Positions 36,224 to 46,700 of a stretch of 64,000 bases of DNA are shown piece after piece. The notes under the pieces are model-generated. The model did no database searches. It was not told the origin of the DNA and saw only the letters and a program-made list of their open reading frames with translations. Each line of letters starts with the position of its first letter. Positions within the stretch are counted from its first letter, which is position 1. The position numbers and the translations under genes were made by a program. The stretch comes from Paramacrobiotus metropolitanus (Eukaryota > Tardigrada > Eutardigrada > Parachela > Macrobiotidae), in contig NW_026570403.1 in NCBI RefSeq assembly GCF_019649055.1, positions 62,001 to 126,000 on the forward strand. The letters run 5' to 3'.

Positions 36224-36889
36224 ATGTGTCCAGCAAAATGGGTACAATCAGCGTTTCTTAAGTGGTTATCGCGAACCGTAGCCAGCAGGAGAATGAATGT
36301 CAAGATGACTCCAAATATTACGTTTTTGATTGCCTGTAGTGACAGGCTGATAGCTCATAACTGCGTGGCATGCGGCAAATTAGTGGAAATGAATGGCCAT
36401 CACGGGCTTTCCTGCAATAAATCAACAAAAGGGCGATGGGCCAGACATAGAGAAATGAACAGTATTGCCAAAAACTGTTGCGAGAGTGCAGGATTCCCAT
36501 GTCAACTGGAACCGATGGGCCTATCACCAAGTGCGGCGATTCGACCTGACGGCATGACGCTTATTCCAGTCCGTCAGGGAAAGTCTGTTGTATGGGATGT
36601 CACAAGCTGGTGTGCAGTAGCCGATTCCCACGGAAGTTCGAAGAAAGCAGGAAGTGTGGCTCACCTGGCAGAAAATGAGAAGCGACGGAAATACTCTCCA
36701 CTGGAAAGTAGAGACCTTTTCTATCCCTTAGTTGTTGAAACGTTCGGTGTCTTCGGCCCAGCTTTAAGTGAATTTGCACATTTTATGGGCCGTAAAACTC
36801 GTGAATTAACTGGAGAAGCGCATTATACTGGTTTTATGAAGCAACGTTTTAGTTTGGCTGTCATAACGGAAATGCTACTGCTGTGTTAA
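36224..36889 (+). pseudogene. 3' fragment of an RLE-type non-LTR retrotransposon (zinc knuckle + restriction-like endonuclease)
   Basis: Open frame of 221 codons matching the end of the element at 54168-57048. Shared: a C-x2-C-x8-H-x4-C knuckle (CVACGKLVEMNGHHGLSC), then RPDG and VVWDVTSW (the PD-(D/E)xK catalytic core), then the ESRDLFYPLVVETFGVFGP region and a final QRFSLAVITEMLLLC. The reverse transcriptase part is absent. 5'-truncated copies of this kind arise when target-primed reverse transcription stops early. The sequence differs a lot from the 54-kb copy, so it is a different subfamily. The frame is intact but the fragment lacks RT and cannot move by itself. Confidence 0.75.
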
Positions 36890-37180
36890 GTACGTTGCCT
36901 TTTAACCCGCGGGCGGATAGAGATTTTGGTTGTTTTTTTTATGTTTAAATTTTAACTGTAAAGTAGTACGCCCGCGCTTGCACTTTTTGTTGTTATGGCG
37001 GCTATTGCCCGATAAACAATAACTCGAAATATAAGTAAATTTGCGCGTGACCTTTGAAAGTAAGTGCACCACAAAAGGTGCGCCTAGAACAAACAGTAAA
37101 GAGGCCAAAGTCGCATCGTTGCACGGATCAACAGCAAATTAGCTCAGCTGCTGCACTGACTCAGCCTGTGAACCGAGCTA
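36890..37180. other. Non-coding spacer
   Basis: AT-rich spacer after the retrotransposon fragment. No gene or repeat is seen. Confidence 0.3.
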
Positions 37181-37189
37181 CCCTTGCAA

Positions 37190-37600
37190 ATCCACGGGAA
37201 CTGGAAGTTGTCATAACCGGCTTTCACAATGTCATACAACGGCCGCCAAGTGGGAATCTCCAGGCTGCATCGTCGGACTCAGCTGAACCAACCTTCTTCT
37301 TCTCGCCCATGGCGACGTTGCTGTCCAATTTAACCGATGTGATGTATAATCCCCTCATCGACACGTTCCACTTAAAGATAACGCTAAAATTGTGGAACGA
37401 CGATTTTGTGCGGCAGACGCTTCCAGTCGGCAGTACGGGTGGAGAAATGGAACACTATCTAACCGTAGACGAAATGCCGAATCAGTGGCACCAACAATCC
37501 GACTACGGCGTATTACATTAAAGTGGTAACCGGTCGCAGTACGGCTTCTGGGCCGACTACGAACTGACCATACGTTCCCGAGGCTTCTGTTTCAATTACT
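37190..37600 (+). pseudogene. Distant, broken relative of the 5-16 kb secreted-protein family
   Basis: The frame around 37195-37520 includes FFSPMATLLSNLTDVMYNP and ITLKLWNDDFV, which lines up with YYTPAVTLLPDATEIMLNP and IELKLWDKAFV in the middle exon of the secreted proteins at 6550-7725. It then hits a stop at 37519-37521. Sequence resembling a continuation (FWADYELTIRSRGFCFNYL) lies in another frame just after. No signal peptide or later domains follow. It is best read as a decayed fragment on the opposite strand from the cluster. The similarity is short and could be a shared domain rather than recent duplication. Confidence 0.4.
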
Positions 37601-37618
37601 TAGACACACACACACACA
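37601..37618 (+). repeat. Short (CA)n microsatellite
   Basis: An uninterrupted run of AC dinucleotides, directly after the broken reading frame. Confidence 0.6.
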
Positions 37619-37619
37619 G

Positions 37620-38554
37620 GGCGGAAATCGGGCTCATAACAATATGCCTCCTTACCACGCTGTAATTTATCTTATACGCGCCTGCTCAAAATTCCTTTTT
37701 GCGAACTTCCAATGTCGAACGCTCTCGTCCTGGCTTTTTTTGAAAAATCTGACCGAACAATATCCTGTAACAAAACCATGTTGTTTTTTAGTAACTGGCA
37801 TGCGTCGGCGATCGAGGATAACGGCAGTAGTCAGATTTTGACGTTCAGCCTGTTGACTTTATGGATATGCGCGTGCAGTGTTTTGGTGTAGGGGCTAATA
37901 AGGGTTTTACTGTTTCCTGCGCGTCGTGCAAAAATATCCCTGGTTGCAGATTACTACAATGACCTTTTTGAAAGTATCACCTTTGTTGCCACTTAGCGAG
38001 TGGAGAACAAAATTCAACAAAACAAATAACAGTTAACAACTTGATGTTTCTGTACTGTACATCATACACTAGTAACTAATAAAATATACAGTCTGTACAG
38101 TACTTCTCCTTATCAATGACCAGCGCCGGGAGGGACATCCTTAAAATTAGTTCCCTGTCTTGCTTCGCAACGACTTGAAATACGTCACAGTCACAATATT
38201 GTGTATGTAAACATTCTTTCATCAGTGACGTCACATACGCAACCTGTTCCGATAACTATCCAATACATGCGCAAAACAGTAAAAATTCTTCGTTGTCTAA
38301 GCTTGTAGAAAAAATGGTATATTTTACATTCATGACCTTGCGACCTTCTAAAAAAAAGCAAAAACAAAAACTGTCAGAACAAACCGTGTAAAAACAGTCA
38401 TCTTCCACTACTCAACCATATCGGAAAGACGCATAACCAGTTCTCATCCAACACTCACAAGTCAGTGCAAACATAACACGATAACAAATTAAAAAACAAA
38501 ATCTGGTCGTGTACCACATGTGAAAGGAACAAAATAAAATAAAGCCACGAAAAT
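37620..38554. other. Non-coding region
   Basis: No gene is recognised. A TGACGTCA palindrome (about 38225) occurs here, and it also occurs in the LTRs that follow. Confidence 0.3.
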
Positions 38555-39760
38555 TGTGGCGTAGTGCAGTGGCACTGACGTCACGAGAATGTTGTGTCCT
38601 CTGTGACCTCTATGTGGTGTGTTGTCCAGCATGGCAACTGCGGTTGCAGTGTGCCATTGTTGTCCTGATGACAACGATCAGTTGGTTGTTTGCGCCCTCA
38701 GTGGCGGTTCATAATAAATACGTATTATGCCGCCACCTTCAAGTCGTGACAGTGGCGTGAAGGATGTCAGTACTTGTGGCGTATAGGTGTTAATGTATGC
38801 TGCTTTACTGCCGGAACGACGCGATCGACGAGCGAGGGAGAGGCACAACAACTCCATCCATCGGATGTAAAACGTGTGCTGGGAACGAGTGCCTGAATCG
38901 TGGATGGTATCCACGAGGGAAAGCAGGGCGGGAGGAGAAGTGCCGCACCTGTGGAGGCAGATGGGAAAGCCGCGACGATGGAGAGGCGGACGAGTACCGT
39001 TCCTCCGTGAGGCCTGTGACCAAGATATACGTCTGCTTAAGGCTGCCCAGCCAAGGAAGAGAATTGGTTTCGGCGACGCACCTGGGAAATGGGCGAAGCC
39101 TGGAGACCGACGGTTCCTTCGTGGCAGAAGGGTGAGCGAAGCCAGACATCCGTGGACACCAGCGACGGTGCCAGTGACAAGGCACAGTCTCTGAAACGAT
39201 GAACAAGGAACGTGGTGAAAGGATGAAAGATTCCAGTGGATCAAGAAGCCGTGCGGATGCTTATCAGGCTGGTTGAGGCACGAAGAGCGCGGTGAGACGG
39301 ACGGCGTGGAAAGAGTTTGGTGAATGCTGGACTCGGAGAGCCAGCCAGATGACCTTCACCAGCAAGGGAGAATTAGCGAGTTGTACGTACAAGGACGCAA
39401 TTGTACAGGTTGAGTGAGTTTGTGCATTTTAATACGGAAAATGGAATTAATGATCGTTGCTAAGAAAATTCTGTGCTTGTATCTGTACGTACGTGCTTTG
39501 ACTAGTATGACTATGGATTTGTACTTCTTTGTTAGCACTTCAGAAGTGAAGGGCGTGTGGCGTAGTGCAGTGGCACTGACGTCACGAGAATGTTGTGTCC
39601 TCTGTGACCTCTATGTGGTGTGTTGTCCAGCATGGCAACTGCGGTTGCAGTGTGCCATTGTTGTCCTGATGACAAATTGACAACGATCAGTTGGTTGTTT
39701 GCGCCCTCAGTGGCGGTTCATAATAAATACGTATTATGCCGCCACCTTCAAGTCGTGACA
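38555..39760 (+). mobile_element. Short non-autonomous LTR element (TRIM/LARD-like)
   Basis: Direct repeats at 38555-38751 (197 bp) and 39556-39760 (205 bp) start TGTGGCG and end GTGACA. They are near-identical and differ mainly by an 8-bp insertion in the second copy. One base after the first repeat comes TGGCGTGAAGGATG, placed like a tRNA primer site. AGAAGTGAAGGG just before the second repeat is placed like a polypurine tract. Each LTR has a TGACGTCA (CRE-type) palindrome (38576, 39577) and an AATAAA near its end (38713), as expected for promoter and polyadenylation functions. The 804-bp interior has no RT or integrase. No target-site duplication was found, which weakens the case for an intact insertion. 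Orientation is inferred from the AATAAA. Confidence 0.7.
38797..39135 (+). other. Uncharacterised open frame inside the short LTR element
   Basis: 113 codons with paired cysteines (CKTCAGNECL; KCRTCG). It could be the relic of a zinc-binding Gag, but the opposite strand is also open over the same stretch, so coding status is unproven. Confidence 0.25.
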
Positions 39761-39904
39761 GGAATATCGGAATATTATCGGAATATCCATTCGAACAGAA
39801 GGATCCCAACTTCGAAATTGCATCTAAATGAACAGCCAGGAACAGCGTTCCCACCATTCCCTTTTATCCCCGTGCGCTGTTAACCACTCGAGTTTGTTCG
39901 TTCT

Positions 39905-42150
39905 TTACGCGGCTCGTTTCTTCGTATAAACATGAATTGTAGTTTTAGATGCCATCTTCTTCGCAATACAGTCAGCAGCGTGCTTCTTAAGCTTGGGACT
40001 GGCAATCCACGTATTGCAGATGCGGCACAATAGCTTCTTCTGGGGGTCCTCCCTGGGCAGGGCGGCGGTCACCAACCCATGGCGATTGTCCAGGTGTTGC
40101 TGTAGTGCGTAATTAGCGCTGAACGCTTCCTCACATTCCGGACGAGGACAGGTGTATGCGCTCGGCCCACCGTCTCCATACGCGGCGCTCGGACCCCCGT
40201 GGTACACTCTGCCTTCCGCTGGATGTGTGCTGGAGACAGGTTCTTCTTCCTTGATTACGACATTCCCTACACCGACGGCTTTGCGAGGCTGTGCGGAGAA
40301 TGGCAGAGGCGGTTTCACCGTGGCGAATCGGTACTGAAACAGGTTCTGTACCTCGGACTGCAGCAACAGGCCACTCTGCAACGAAGGGCCACGATTAGAT
40401 GAAAAACTGTCCTGAACGACCAATATCAAAAATTAATTCTATAAAAAATCATTGACTATATATAGCCCATAGGTATGTGTACTTACGACGTTTTCGCTTT
40501 TTGTGCAGTGCAGCTACGCTTTAAAATACATTTTCTCAATGCGTTCCTGAGTCCGCATAAAACGCTTTTCAATTTTTACAAGTTTCATGAACAATCATAT
40601 TATTTGACCGTTATAAAAGATTAAAGCCTCTAACCCGGTTTTGCCGAATCTCAGAATTTCATTGAGTGCGGACTATCGGTATGTGGGCAATTTGTGTTTT
40701 TACTGTTTAAAATGCGGACGAAATCAAAGTTTATTCGCGTTTCTGTCGATTTCATGCTTACCGTGTACGCCGTAACCGTGAAAACCGTTGTGTTTATTTT
40801 AAAAAAACATTAATTACTTCCAAATACCTTGATGGGGCCATCAGCCAGCTGCGCGTTGGTCAACAGCGGAAACCGCACCAAAAACAACGCTTCCCCTAAC
40901 ATCCGACGCCGATTGGTGGGCGACGGGTCCACGTTGCCGACCTTACAGACTTCCCGCGCCCATCTGGAACCGAGAAAGGCTCACGATCCGGTAGATCAAT
41001 TACTATCGGTATGTGACACTACTACACTACCTCTCAACAGCCAAGTAGACGTTATATTCCGCTGCCGACAGCGTGCCACGTTGCAGAATCATCATGATGG
41101 TCTTGTGACGAAGTTGTGCAAACTGTTCCGACTGGAGGAGCTCGTCAGCACAGCGATCGATCAAGTCTAGGCAGCGCTCCATAATCGCCTTCAAGTCGGC
41201 ACCGAAACGAACGACCTGCAACAGGTCACGTATGATAAAAACTGTTGAACAACTACGACGGCCGAATTCTGACGAACAGTATCCAGGATGACCAGGCAGT
41301 TGTTGACGCCCAGACCGGCGCTGACGAAGTCGCTGCACATCTCCATCAACAGCGGCAGATCGTACTTCTTGGCGCATACCAGCGTGTGGATGACGTTGTC
41401 CATATACAAATTCTCCACAGTGCCAGTATATAGAAAACTATAAGTAACCAGACTGAAGTGGCGGGAAAAATAATGACATTGAATTTTTCGGCTTTTTTAG
41501 GAACAAATATCTTCTAGAAACTAAAATGGCCTTTGAATCCCTTCTATTAATATGTTCATATAAGTAAAGGCCAAATTTGTGGGTAGTGGGTACTTCGAAG
41601 GTTTGTTTGCTTTCAATGAATTAACTAATCTACATGACTAAAAATATTACAGAACACTTCTAACAAGTGGTCAGCAATAATACTAGCGTGCGAGCATGAT
41701 TCAAGGCGAGCAATACAAGGTTTCTGAAAGGGACCGTCAAAATCCGCGAATAGGGTTAGCGACCACATTCGGGACGGTCTGCTAGTACCTAACGGTCCTA
41801 ACCTGAGCATATTTCCAAAGGCAGCGGGAATAACATCAGGAATGTCAATAGGTTGATCACATCGTTGTGGAGAATCTCCGTAGAACATCGCGCCAAACAC
41901 CGAGCAACGCAGGCTCAGGACGTACCTTCAAAATTTGAAGTACAAGGCTCCAATGCTGAAGCAACAGCAGGGTACCATCAGTTCTTCGTTCTTACTTATG
42001 CGCACGGAAACACTGTGCTGGTCCGAACTGTCGTCCGACAGTAAACTGTACGTCACTGAACTCTCCACTGTTCAGGGAGCGCTTGATGCTGCTGGCCAGT
42101 TGTAGCCCGAATCGTTCGTGGCTTGTAGACGCTGAGGAATTATGAGACAT
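39905..42150 (-). CDS. BTB-BACK protein with C-terminal zinc fingers (BTBD-related)
   Basis: Six exons: 41996-42150, 41803-41925, 41278-41437, 41031-41215, 40828-40963 and 39905-40411, all phase-consistent, 421 residues. The BTB domain has GEFSDVQFTVG, FRAHKYVLSLRCSVFGAMFYG and FLYTGTVENLY. The BACK region has NNCLVILDTV, MERCLDLID, the ERWAR-EVC junction and LFLVRFPLLTNAQL. The last exon begins like BTBD1/2 (SGLLLQSEVQNLFQY, KPPLPFSAQPRK). Where the PHR beta-sandwich should come it has a C2H2 finger (CPRPEC-x12-H-x4-H) and a C-x2-C-x12-H-x4-C finger. BTBD1/2 are cullin-3 adaptors; the fingers suggest nucleic-acid or protein binding instead of PHR function. The intron at 41216-41277 (62 nt) starts GTTCGT, a weak donor. 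The start is the ATG just before the BTB fold. Confidence 0.75.
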
Positions 42151-43707
42151 CGCTACCAGCTGAATAATGCTCTTGACCTGAAGGAAAACCACGGTGACAA
42201 AAGAAGGGGCTCTCAGTTCCCGATATGAAAATTTTGAAAACGCACGGCTGACGTCTCCAAGTAAAAACTCTGCGGCTCTACAATTCTCATAAGTGATAAA
42301 TCCCAAACAACATTAATAAATCAATACGCTGCGTACTGTAGAATTCATTGCAAATCGCTTGCGTGTGCTTCGGTTAGTTCGGTATGCTGTGTGCATCACA
42401 TCCCCACATGCAAGCCATTTGGTGCTGTCTCTTATCATAACCATGCTATTTTAACCATCTGCGCGACAAGATCTCCCGCCTATAACATGTGCATATCTAC
42501 TTACGTTCTGGACTTTGCCCGACCTTATTCTTGTTTACGTACAGTCCGGAGTCCGTGCAGTTCACCATTACTACTTTGTGCGCGCAGAATCACACCGATA
42601 GTATGGACGCTGTCCGTAATAACCTACAACCTACAAATGGAGAAACTATCTCGCTTTTTCGGGAAACCTCGGAGTAGTTAGCAATTGTCACAAATAAACA
42701 CACAGACGTTCTATTATACGAACCCGTAACGTACTTAAAATATATGCGTTACTTAGTGTACATCGACACATCTTAAAAGAAAACTTACCTTACAAAAAAT
42801 CAGACTTACATCGCGAAAAGTTACCGGTTCGACGTCCTCACACACATTCCCTGCCACAAAATAAACATTCAAAATAAACAGATCAGTTCGTACAGAAAAG
42901 ATTATCAGTAACTGCAGTATTTTATCGTAGCTGGCATTTTGAATTTGAAAGTCATTGCACGGTACCTAATGTACTTGCGGACACAGCCATCGTTTCTGAC
43001 AAAAAAATTGATATAAAGGTTTTGCTACTCGACAGAGTACTGTACTAAACCTTTGTTCAAATTAAACTTGAGCACTAATAGTTTACACGAGAAAATAAAC
43101 AGATCAGATTTTGAAAACGAAAAATGGAGCCGTATTTTGCGATCGCTCTTTTATATAACTACTTTTAGCGCTGAAGCGAATTTTCCTGTGCAACTACGTA
43201 CATGACTACATCATACATGTATAGCGCCTTGTTAGATTCCAGGCCAGTGGCCAGCGCATGTGAGATGATTTTTCAACTTTAGTAGTCAAGCTGAGGAGAG
43301 GATAGACCACGGCCAAACTGAAAAGAGAACAGGCCGGCAGCTTGTTTCACTGCGGTACTTGACTGTGGTACGACTGCCGTGCTGTGGCGCACGCCGTCAG
43401 CTTACCTATTCCGAGCTTGGACAGACTACGCACAGTGAGCACACTGCACTCTCGCTCCATTGATTTTCCGAGCGTCATTAGTAAAAATTTGTAACACAGT
43501 TAAAGTGTTAAACACTGTAACAGTTCCTAATCTTTTGCTTGTTTTCGCTGGCCTGTCGCTGCATCTGTTCACCCACGTTTATCCACCGAGGCTGCAAAGA
43601 CCATTTCTTCGACGCTTTCAAGTCTAAACACTGTCCAGTATCCACTGTAGGATGCATGCAGCGCGTTGATTGCCAATTACCCTGCTAATTCATCCCCAGT
43701 ACTGATC
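42151..43707. other. Shared upstream region of two divergent BTBD-type genes
   Basis: 1.56 kb between the starts of the zinc-finger BTBD gene (minus) and BTBD2 (plus), so it carries both promoters. No coding sequence is recognised. Confidence 0.4.
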
Positions 43708-46700
43708 ATGAGCAAACGCCACAACTCCAGCCCCAACCCCTCCTCCCTGGCCGCGGCGGCCCCCACCCCGCCCCTGGGCAACCCCCAGCCGGAGTGCCTG
43801 CAGGCGCCCTCCTCCACCTCCTCCTCCACCCAGTCCCTCTCCCCCGGGATGGACTTTCGCAGCGTCTTCAGCCCCGACAATCTCAACAGCGCCCCCCTGG
43901 ACCTGGAACCCCGGGGCGGTGGGACTGCCGCCTTGCCGTCGTGGGGCTGGCAGGGCAGTAAGAACAGCGTCCTGGAACGGCTGCAGTTTCTGCTGGGGAA
44001 TAATGTCCTCTCGGATGTGACGTTCATCGTGGGGAAGGAGGGTCCTGTGCGGATGCCTGCGCACAAGTCCGTGTGTTTGGGGCGAATGTTGTTGATGGGT
44101 GATTCGTCTGTGTTGACGGGAATCGTTGCAGGTTTGTGCTGACGATGGGCTCGACGGTGTTCGATGCCATGTTCAACGGCCCCTTGGCCACCAAAGAGAA
44201 GGAGATACACTTGCCTGATATCGAGCACACGGCCTTCGCCACGCTTCTCAAGTGAGCGCATTAAATACCGCGATTGCGGATTATTCTTAATTTTTATATC
44301 ATTCTAGTTGCCGCACTCGTGATTTACACTAATGCCTGTCTGATGGCAGTGTATTTAATTTTGGCTTTCTCTTTTGATTTTTTTCTGGAGAAAATATGCT
44401 GCTGTTATATCATCTGTTTGCCATCAATTTTTCTGAAATAAATTGCACAAAATGAAGCAATATTCTTTTTAAGATATACATTATTTAATATTATTATCTC
44501 AGTAATTTAGTAGTTTGTACCGTATTTGTAGTGGTACAGTAATTTCTTGTAATTCTTGCAGATTTTGATATATTGCAACCTTGCAAGTAGCGGTAATAAC
44601 GACTGAAATTTCACACGCAATTTTACGGTATTTACTTTCATGTTGCTTTTCATTTTGTTATGTATTCATCAAATTATATTACATGTTTGTGATGGTTTCC
44701 TGAATTTTTTATTTTTAGTTGATGTTTTTCGCGGTTGATGAATTTTTCGTTTTTTAGCATTCCTCCGGCGGCTACAAATTTAGCTTGCGTTTGAATTTCA
44801 AATCATATTGCTTTGTGGAATTATGGAGATTTTTTGCAGGTTTCTGTACACGGATGAACTGGGGGATATCACGCATTACTCTGTGATGACGACGCTGTAT
44901 GTGGCCAAGAAGTACGCCGTTCCGGCGCTGCAAGCCGCGTGTGTGCAGTTTCTAAAGAATAATCTCTGCCCCAGTAATGCCTTTCTCCTCGTCACCCAGG
45001 TAATGCCGTCAAATATTAATATTTTTTCGTCAATTACTAATATTCGTAGCATCGTTTTTTTCCGGGTTTTCTTTCTTCTTCTGTAAGTAAATGCTATCAT
45101 GCAGCAATCCCAATTTGTAATTGATCGCTGAAATACGAGTATGAGCAAAATTACACATAAAAGTTTGAACTCTGGATCCTACTGCATTTTTGTTAGCATT
45201 TTATGAATTTAGGTTAATATTCGAAATATTAATATTAGGTGTAAACCCTTATGTCGGTTACCTGAGATTGTCGACTTTGTGTTTTTGAAACATAATTTCG
45301 AAGTTTATAAAATAGCGATGTACGGATACGTACAAGAGCAGCTGATATTTTATACTTTGTAAACTCAGCACTAATGGCTGGACGAAACACTTGGAGGAGA
45401 ACTGTCTGTGGCTGCGAAATGCGAATAAATTAGGTATAATTTAGATATACATAATTATATTCTAATTGTAATTTAAATTACAGTTATTTAATTTAATTTT
45501 AATTTAAATTATTTAAATTGTATCTAAATCATTAGAATTTAAACAACTTTATAGAGGTTTTTATGGCCATCGCTTGCAGTGTGAAATTAACGTTGCCCTT
45601 TGCATGTATGTGTCCAGGCGCGTCTGTTCGCGGAGATGGAGCTGGCCAACCTGTGTCTGGAGATGATCGACAAGCACACGGGGGAGGCCATCACGGCGGA
45701 GGGCTTCCTGGAGCTGGATCACGAGACGCTGTGCTCGGTGCTGGAGAGGGACACGCTGCACATCCGTGAGAACAAGCTCTTCCAGGCCGCCGACAAGTGA
45801 GTGATCGCATCTTGCAACTGTTGCTAACCGTATGGGCTTCGCGCTGTCCGTTGGCCGTTGCGGGCCACGGCAAACGCACACAACACACGGCAACGCGTGC
45901 GCCGAGCCGGCCCGAACGCGATTAGTGCGTTTGTCACTCGGTTCGTCGCGTGCAGCTTACTTCCGGTGTATGGAAATTAGTGAATGCACTGGCTCATTAA
46001 AAACAGATTTATTGCTTGAAGTGAAAATGTCCGGGCAGCGATAATTATATTCCAAGTGATTTTACAGTGTTATTGTATTTTTGTGTATTTTTAACAGTGT
46101 TGTTTTTGTATTTAACAGTGATTTAGCACTGTTTTTGTTTGTTTGTAAAAATAAATGAATAAGTAAAACTAAATAACCACCAAAAATAGAACTAAGTTAA
46201 ATTACAAAATAAAAATGAAATAAAATAATAGAAATCAATAACTAAATGACCATCAAATTAAGTAATAAAATGCATTAATAATAATAAATAACTAAATGAC
46301 TATCAAATTAATGAAATTTTGTAGTTTAAGTGATTAAAACTAAATACAAATTACAAACGGAGCGGTAAAACATTTTTCATGTAAATGAAACCATAAAAAC
46401 AAGATTTCTTGGACAACGGTGTCTATTCGTCAATATGAACCGCAGTTTAACTGAGGTGCTGCTATAGAAAATTTAATATCCTCGGAAAAATGTTATTTTA
46501 AAATTGCGGCTCTTTTTAAAATTGACAAACCGATGCAACATAAAAGGCGGAATTATTTCTGCGGGTGTTTGTTGAGCTAATATTATGCTGATTATTATAT
46601 TTTCGCGGTACATAAACCAGCTGTTAAACCGGTTGCAGGAAGTGTTTGTTTGTGCTGTGTGTTGAATGCAATTACGTTGGATTAAGGTTTTGACATTTGG

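Noticed and set aside
38805-39206. Minus-strand ORF inside the short LTR element
   Set aside because: No recognisable domain. It is open on both strands because of base composition.
43720-44064. Long antisense open frames across BTBD2 exon 1 and similar GC-rich exons
   Set aside because: They are mirror frames of a GC-rich coding exon. The sense strand gives a conserved BTB domain.
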